Assembly: GCF_023159225.1 (NCBI RefSeq)
Contig: NC_063163.1
Span: 110,391,885-110,455,884 of the forward strand
Length of the DNA: 64,000 bases
Direction: 5' to 3'
From: Perognathus longimembris pacificus
Lineage: Eukaryota; Chordata; Mammalia; Rodentia; Heteromyidae
Shown here: piece by piece, positions 57,636 through 64,000 of the stretch
Layout: each line of letters opens with the position of its first letter
Numbering within the stretch: position 1 is the first letter of the stretch
The notes under the pieces: generated by a model
Databases searched by the model: none
The model's input: the letters and a program-made list of their open reading frames with translations, nothing else
Told to the model about the DNA's origin: nothing
Made by a program: the position numbers and the translations under genes

Positions 57636-60600
57636 ATAATGATGTTCTTCATTAATATGTAGCTGTTATTTGATTTTTTGACATCTCTTCAGAGTTCACA
57701 GACTCGAGGAGGAAAAATAATATTCATCATCTAAGCTAGAGAAAAGAGAGAGAAAGAAAAGGTAAAATAAATAACTTCTTTTAAATATATTTTTCACTGG
57801 TACCTTTTTTTTCCTTATCTTGTAATGGGCATATTCACCTGGAGCATTTGTATTTCTCTCATATATGCATTATGATTGTAATCAGAATATAATCTAAATC
57901 ATTTTTCTTGAATACTTTTTGTTTTACTACAATTATAAACTAAATCCACATGATTTACATTTATTACCTTAGCAATGTGGGAAACTATGATAGGACCTAC
58001 ATATTTTTATAGGGAAGAAACAGAATTGTGGAGCACTGCATAATATGAAAATCTTTCTAAGGTCTTATTACATGCTAAATTATAATAAAGTTTAAATGGA
58101 ATAACACAAAATGTGTAAGAAATATAATATCCTAAGACCTATCATATTTCCAAAACTAGCAAACATAATAAAGGGGATTAATTAATTCTAGATTTCAGTA
58201 AAGAGTTAAAAGTCATACTATTAGAACCTGTCAGGCTCTGCTAAGCCACTTGCTTTATTTCTATATTTCTGTCTAAAAGTATCTGAAATGAGAATTTTTA
58301 CTACCTCTCGCAATAATTAGAAGGTGAGTATGTATCTTATAATTGCAAATATTGTACATTTAATGTTTTTGTGTTGGTTTGGGACAATGAGTCTTTCGAT
58401 ATAATTCTACAAGTACAGGCAATAAAAGCAAAAGTATGCAAATGGGATTACACCCACAAAATTATCAACAGAATAAAGAGCTAAGCTATAGACTTGTGTA
58501 CACAGCAAGAAACCTGAACAAGCTCATTTCTAAATTCTAGCCCAGGGACCAGTGGATAGGGTTAGAGAAGCTCTTCATAACTCTCTTCCAGATTAGTCTA
58601 ATTATATTGTCGTTCTCATTAATATATGCCCTATAGGCTGATGTCTAGGCTTAAACTAAATTTCAATCTATTGTTCCTAAATCTAAAACTTTGCTTACAG
58701 AACTAATCTGCAAGTGGCTTTCTGCTCATTCAACATTAATCTACGTGAATTACAACTTGGTATCCATTTTTCTCCCTTTGAAATTAAGACTGCATGTATA
58801 GCTTACATTCCCCTCTCTTTCAAAAGCTTTCAAGTTACACTGTAAAGAATCTAAATGTTTTCTTAGATCGGAATGTTCCCAAGTCATGTATAAATTAGCA
58901 TATGATTTGATAAGATACTGTGGGGATAAACTCACTTAAAATCATAATCTCTGGAGCAAAAATAAAAAAACAAAACATAAATTTGAGACTTCATTCTCTT
59001 CTGCTTTTTCCCTTAAAATGTAATCTGATTTAATTTTTCCATAACTGAGTCAATAGGAGTCAATCTAAGAATGGAGAGTGAAAAACCTTACGCTATGCAT
59101 CCAAGTTCCAGTAACACAGAGTCACGACCAGAACACAGGTGTGAGCACCTTGAGCAAATCCACTAACACTAAAAACCATCTGAAAACATTGTGTGTGTGT
59201 GTGTGTGTGTGTGTAAATGTATTATGGAAAGCCCTCAGGAAAACACTATTGCACCTTGTATGAAGACTCTGCCTTGTATAGAATGTTTAACTCTTTTCCT
59301 TCTCATGAGAAACAGATGGCATAGCCAAACAGCGACTCCACAGCTTTAAAACGAGAACCATAAAGTAGCAAGAAATCAGTAGACTACTATCCCAGGATAT
59401 TGGTAGGCCATTATCCTGCGCCTATATTTATATAATTTGTGTGTATAATGTATGTATAAATATATGTATAAAATTTGTATAAGTATATGCAGTATATAAT
59501 TATATATATATGTATATATATATATAATTTGTACAACACTGCTGAGCTTAAAATAGGTAAGGAAAAAATATCAAAATGGCCTAAACAAAACCAAAAGCCA
59601 AACCCTTGACCTAAAATCTTAACTGTAGGCTGTAATTGCCAACTCTGGGTAAGTGAGCTTGAGGGTAAGACATGGCATTGCATTAGCAGCCCAGAGGGGC
59701 AGCAGAACCTGAGATTCCTGGACTCAACTCTGGGCCTGGGAAGCACTAATGCAGCCATACATCTTCAATGCCCCCGAAGATCTCTGCGGATACACCTGAC
59801 CCTTCTCTACGTGGAATACAGCCCTAATTTATGCTCTAGGGTTTTCCTCAGAAAGAAATAAAGTCAAATCATCAAACAGTCACCAAATATTATATATATG
59901 ATTGTACATTGCATATATATGTAGATAAAATTCACATGTTCATTTATATATTAATGGATAAAATGTGAAAGCAAGAAAAATCTCAGAAGCATTTTGAGAG
60001 GACTAAATAACCTGGAAATTAAATACATTGTATATTTGTTTCCATAATGATATATCCATATCTAAGTTTCACTAATAATTGACAAACCAAACCATAAAAT
60101 AAAACAAAATCCACTTAATAAGCAACCAGAATCCATGAGCAATTCACCTAATCTACCGTAAGCCATGTGTTATCATAGACTTTTATCAAAACCAGAATCT
60201 GTTACAGGAAAAAATGTTCCTATCTTCTTCATGCTTTAGGGTATGTCTGTTCTATAAACCATTTAAAATGAGCTACCAAATCCATTAAGCTTGAACACTG
60301 GCTAAGAAATCATTCCTTCAAACACATCCATCTACCTAAAAGCTAAGATATTTCCCTCTCATATGCACCAATAATATTGATAATCAGGAGAGAAAAGGCA
60401 TTTTTGATTGTAATCCTCTTCTTTTCTCTATTAATACCCATCAAGGCTATCATAAAGGAGAAAGAGACACTCAGAAGAATAAGAATGTGGAGGAACAGAT
60501 GATTGACAGGATCACCAGTACTTCTGACAGTGTTCCTGTGATGTATTTTGACAATAAATTTTCTATGAAGTGATAGTGTCTGAATAAATGCTTCTAACTC

Positions 60601-62257
60601 AAGAGGCATTCTGTGTCTTTGCCAGTTGGCTACAATTCAGAGAAATACATATTGGCCAGGAGTTACCATTTCCAGAAAGGCAAAAATAACTGTATTGTTC
60701 TAAAAGCATCAATAAGCCCAGCAAAAGAAAATGAATAAAGAACATATCCAGATCAGCTAAGTGCATGCACTGTATTTCTTAAGTGTCAATATAATTAGAT
60801 GGTGCTTTCTGCATTACATATCGGCAATAATCAATTTTAAATGGTTCTGTCTTTAAAGACAGTGACTAAAGAGCACTGCTATTAACTTCCTTACAAAGAT
60901 GTTTCTTACTTTGATAGTCAGCAAAACCTGACAGGAAATAAGAACAGTTGCTTTCTTATACAACAGTAAAAATTTAAAACAAAAAACTTGGAGAAAGTTT
61001 TGAAGAAAAGAAAAAGAATGCCTTTCTGTGCTGATGTTTCAGAAAAATTCCAGGAGTAGACGATAAAGCTTTAGTCCAAAAACTGATCGCCATTGGAGTG
61101 AGTGGCTCATACTTGGGATGCTTTAACATTTCAACAACTTTAGGGTAAAGACCTTTTTGGAGGATGCTTCAAGGGCAGCCATCATATAAAGAATTCAAGA
61201 TCGTCATTGTTTGTATTTCTTATTTGGCTGGCATTACTTCTCCTCTGTATTCTGGAATCTGTGGGCATAAGTAGTTTTAGCTTCAGGCATGTATTTAAAT
61301 TTCCACTTTCCTATGGACATGAAAACCCAGGCCTTATAATCTCACACCCTGTTTATATACTGTTGTTTTCCTGAAAACATAATAGAGGAAGAGAAAACAT
61401 CTCCAAAGGATTTATTTTCATCGTTTTTTAGATAGTGCATGTACTTTCAGATTAGGAATATGTAAAAAAAAAATAACCCAGGAAATAGTTATTGTCTGAA
61501 AAATTTAATAGAAAAGGTTGTCCATATTTATTCATGTTGATCTTCAATTTGGCTATTCTCTATAGAGATTAAAATTGAAAACTTACTCTGATCCGAAGCT
61601 CTGACAACATTAATTCTGTATTTTTTCTCGGCTATCTGTCTGTGACTCACTACTTTTTGATTACTATTCCTTCAAAATATTTACAGTGTGCTTCTTGTAT
61701 CTCATCACCAGTATTTACAGGCTCAAAATTACCTGTTGTGTTTTGTTTTGTTTTGTTTTGGGGGGTTGTTTTCTTTAGGCCTTGTGGTCAAAGCAGAAAA
61801 ACGTGAAAACCAAGACTGTATACTCTTCTGATCTTTTCCAAGATCATTGCTATGTCAGGCATATTTTCAATAAACCATGTTTTGCTTAATGTCTCCCTAG
61901 GCAACAAAGGCTGTAATTTCCTTATACGAATGGGTCTAATAGGATTGCAGTGAAAGGGCTCATTGTGCTACAAAGGATTGGCTGAGGACCTGATGGAGAA
62001 TAGGGTATTATCTCTCGCTCATATCACAAAACACTGCTGCTGGTGATTCTCTCAAATAAGTCAACTTCATTGCATCATTGTTCAAGTTACCTTTCAGATA
62101 AACACAGGGGGAGGGGTAGGGGGTGGGGGGAGGGAGTAACCCATAGGTAGAAAGGAATGACAAATCCATGCTATCCACAGGTAAACCTTGCCCCATGCTG
62201 TTTTCATTCACTTATTAGAATTACCACTCTCAATCCCCAGACATTCAAAATGTATTC
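57636..62257. other. 4.6 kb intron block without recognised SINEs or LINEs
   Basis: Only microsatellites are seen: (TG)n at 59189-59213, TA-rich stretches at 59425-59530 and 59889-59930, (GTTTT)n at 61738-61760 and a G-rich run at 62107-62134. No exon, young SINE, L1 or LTR recognised. Confidence 0.45.
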
Positions 62258-62325
62258 ATCTTTGTTTTGTTTTTTATGCGTGCTAAGTACATGTTCTACC
62301 CCTAAGCTATAACTGTAGCTCCTTC
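62258..62325 (-). mobile_element. ID-like SINE fragment
   Basis: On the minus strand: gctacagttatagcttaggg, gtagaacatgtacttagcac, a decayed ID 5' half. Confidence 0.5.
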
Positions 62326-62390
62326 CTTTTCTGCAGAAGAAATATATATTTATATAACAATATGTATATAGTTTAAACTTCAGTATACAG

Positions 62391-62491
62391 TTTTTATTTT
62401 TATTTATTTTATTTATGTGGTACTGAGGAATCAAACCCAGGGCCTCATGCATGCTAGGCAAGCACTCGATCACAAAGCCACAGTCTCCGCC
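62391..62491 (-). mobile_element. ID SINE
   Basis: Single ID monomer on the minus strand (gtgcttgcctagcatgcatg, aggccctgggtttgattcct, cagtaccaca), with an A/T-rich tail read as tttttatttt... at 62391-62414. Confidence 0.8.
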
Positions 62492-62539
62492 TTATTATGT
62501 ATATTATGTACAGCATTTATTGGGTACCGTATGGTTTTT

Positions 62540-62613
62540 GTGTATTTCTTTGTGGTACTAGGGAACAAACCAAGGGCCTCACTAGGTAATGTTCTGCCTT
62601 TGAACTCCACCCC
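62540..62613 (-). mobile_element. ID-like SINE, decayed
   Basis: Minus strand: tcaaaggcagaacattacct, aggcccttggtttgttccct, agtaccaca. Confidence 0.55.
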
Positions 62614-62754
62614 AATATCATACATAATGTTTCACTGTCAGTGAAGTGGGGCAGGGCTTAAAGAGCACATTACACCAGAGAAAACTAGACTAACCTGGGC
62701 CAGGGGTGTGTTGTTAATATAGAAAGGCTAGGTGCAGTAAAAGGGCCTGTGAGG

Positions 62755-62915
62755 GGCTTTTTATATAATGTCTTGTTTAATCCTTGAAGTAATTCAAGGT
62801 GAATAATGGTATCCTGTCTTTATAGAGGAAGGTAACTGCTCAAGGGTACACATCATTTATAGGAAAGTTACACTTTAAACCTAGATGTAAAAGCCCATGC
62901 TCTTTCTATAATTCG
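62755..62915 (+). repeat. MIR relic
   Basis: Sense MIR order: cttgtttaatccttgaagta, aatggtatcctgtctttata, gaggaaggtaactgctcaag, ggtacacatc, aaacctagatgtaaaagccc, atgctctttc. Confidence 0.7.
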
Positions 62916-63688
62916 AAGAAATAACTGAATCTCACAAAAAGGGATATCTCTCTCATGGTCTTGGATGGAGGTCCCTATTGGCTTTCTTCATAAGTTACGT
63001 TGCTCTTGATTTTGATATCGGATAAGGAATGGTAGAGGATGAATTGGGATTTGGGGCCATATTCTTCTAGCTCCCATAGTCAGAAAATTCCATCTTTGAA
63101 AATGGAATTGCCTCTTCTTCCCTAAACATTCTCATCTCTGGCTGTGCATTCAAGTCACCTAGAGATGATGCTTTACAATACTTGCAATCAGAATCCACCA
63201 TGATGAAGTAATTAGAAAAGAGGTTAAGTTATATTTCATGGAAACAATGTTCTCTTTCTGTGTAAAGCAATGCCCCCCCAAAAAAAAATCCTGAGAGAGA
63301 TTTTTAAAATATCATTTTCCTATATTAATTAATGTCTAAGTCATTAAGGTATGAGATTTATCATTTATACCGACTTTAATATTGGAAGTGGGTGTTTCTT
63401 CTTATTTTAAGAGAGAGAAACATACCCAATGCTTAAGCTCTATGGGTAAATTATTTTTGCTTTCCATTAAGATCATTTTTGCACTCTTCCCATTTCTCTC
63501 CTGTAGTTGAAGAAGCTGAAGAGGAAGCTGTCGTAGGTACACTTTGTATTCCTGTTGTTCATAGGAATATCTATCCATCCTTGCTATACTTTTCTCTTAT
63601 TGCAATGCACTAGACAGGAAAAAGTGAAGGCCCAGGAAATTCAGGGCAGCTAGAGAGCCTTTTCAATGAGTTCACAGTGGTGCCTAAG
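62916..63688. other. Intronic sequence, nothing recognised
   Basis: No repeat recognised. An exon-like purine tract at 63507-63536 is discussed among the rejected items. Confidence 0.5.
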
Positions 63689-63700
63689 AAGAGCAGGGTA

Positions 63701-63906
63701 GCGGCTGGGAATGTGGCTTAGCGGTAGAGCACTTGCCTAGAGTGCATGAAGCCCTGGGTTTGATTCCTCAGTACCACATAAACAGAAAAAAATGGAAGAG
63801 GTGCTGTGATTCAAGTGGTAGAGCGCTAGCCTTGAGCAAAAGAAGCTCAGGGACAGAGCCCAGAGCCTGAGTTCAAGCTCTGGAACTGACACACACACTC
63901 ACACAA
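63701..63906 (+). mobile_element. Older IDL-Geo SINE, close to the ID ancestor
   Basis: Left monomer tggcttagcggtagagcact...gcctagagtgcatgaagccc is nearer to tRNA-Ala/ID than the other copies. Geo half ends gagttcaagctctggaactg with a (CA)n tail. Perfect 12-bp duplication aagagcagggta (63689-63700 and 63907-63918). Confidence 0.92.
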
Positions 63907-64000
63907 AAGAGCAGGGTAAAATTAGGAAATCACCATATACCCCTTGGGTCCATAATAATATAATCATTGATCCAGGTAAGGCTCACAGATGATTCTAAAC

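Noticed and set aside
63507..63545. An exon-like tract: ctcctgtag acceptor, GA-rich body, gtaggtac donor on the plus strand
   Set aside because: It is on the strand opposite to the gene, is very short and purine-rich, and fits a chance Glu-rich frame. RNA junction reads would be needed.
1..64000. CRISPR array, bacterial operon or phage content
   Set aside because: Repeats here are SINE, LINE, LTR and microsatellite; interspersed spacer architecture and prokaryotic genes are absent.

Overview
This is 64 kb of mammalian nuclear DNA, almost certainly from a rodent of the superfamily Geomyoidea (kangaroo rats, pocket mice, pocket gophers). The main evidence is about 14 copies of a two-part SINE. 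Its left part is an ID-like, tRNA-Ala-type monomer and its right part is the monomer known in IDL-Geo, a SINE described as limited to Geomyoidea. A rodent-style L1, a B1 element and MaLR and ERV LTRs agree with this.

The only protein-coding gene I can support is GUCY1A2 (soluble guanylate cyclase alpha-2), on the minus strand. Two consecutive internal exons are present. The upstream exon (54401 down to 53916, 162 codons) encodes the end of the PAS/HNOBA region, the signalling helix and the start of the cyclase domain. The next exon (41066 down to 40923, 48 codons) continues the cyclase domain. Both are phase 0 at each end, have consensus splice sites, and join in frame across a 12,849-bp intron. 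I did not find the preceding exon in 54402-64000 or the following exon in 1-40922, so the window is probably intronic throughout apart from these 630 coding bases.

Everything else is intron filled with retroposons. From left to right: 1-8.9 kb has L2 and MIR relics, an L1 3' end nested in a SINE, a 0.5-kb GGAA-rich satellite seeded at a SINE tail, and a tailless SINE. 9-19 kb has MIR, L2, B1 and dimeric SINEs, a CpG cluster near 14.4 kb, a solo LTR inside an IDL-Geo, and a partial provirus (LTR, primer-binding site, leader). 19-35 kb has many dimeric SINEs, a MaLR LTR, and a very short (38-bp) L1 insertion. At 34.5-35.9 kb a SINE fused to an L1 3' end sits inside one target-site duplication. 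36-38.7 kb and 57.6-62.2 kb are unusually free of young repeats. 44-57 kb has clustered SINEs and microsatellites.

I found no undescribed protein system. The unusual content is retroposition biology: a SINE-L1 chimera, a tailless SINE, a micro-L1, and two or three dimeric SINE architectures that share modules. Repeat edges are read by eye. Edges with target-site duplications are good to a base or two; the others may be off by 5-20 bases.
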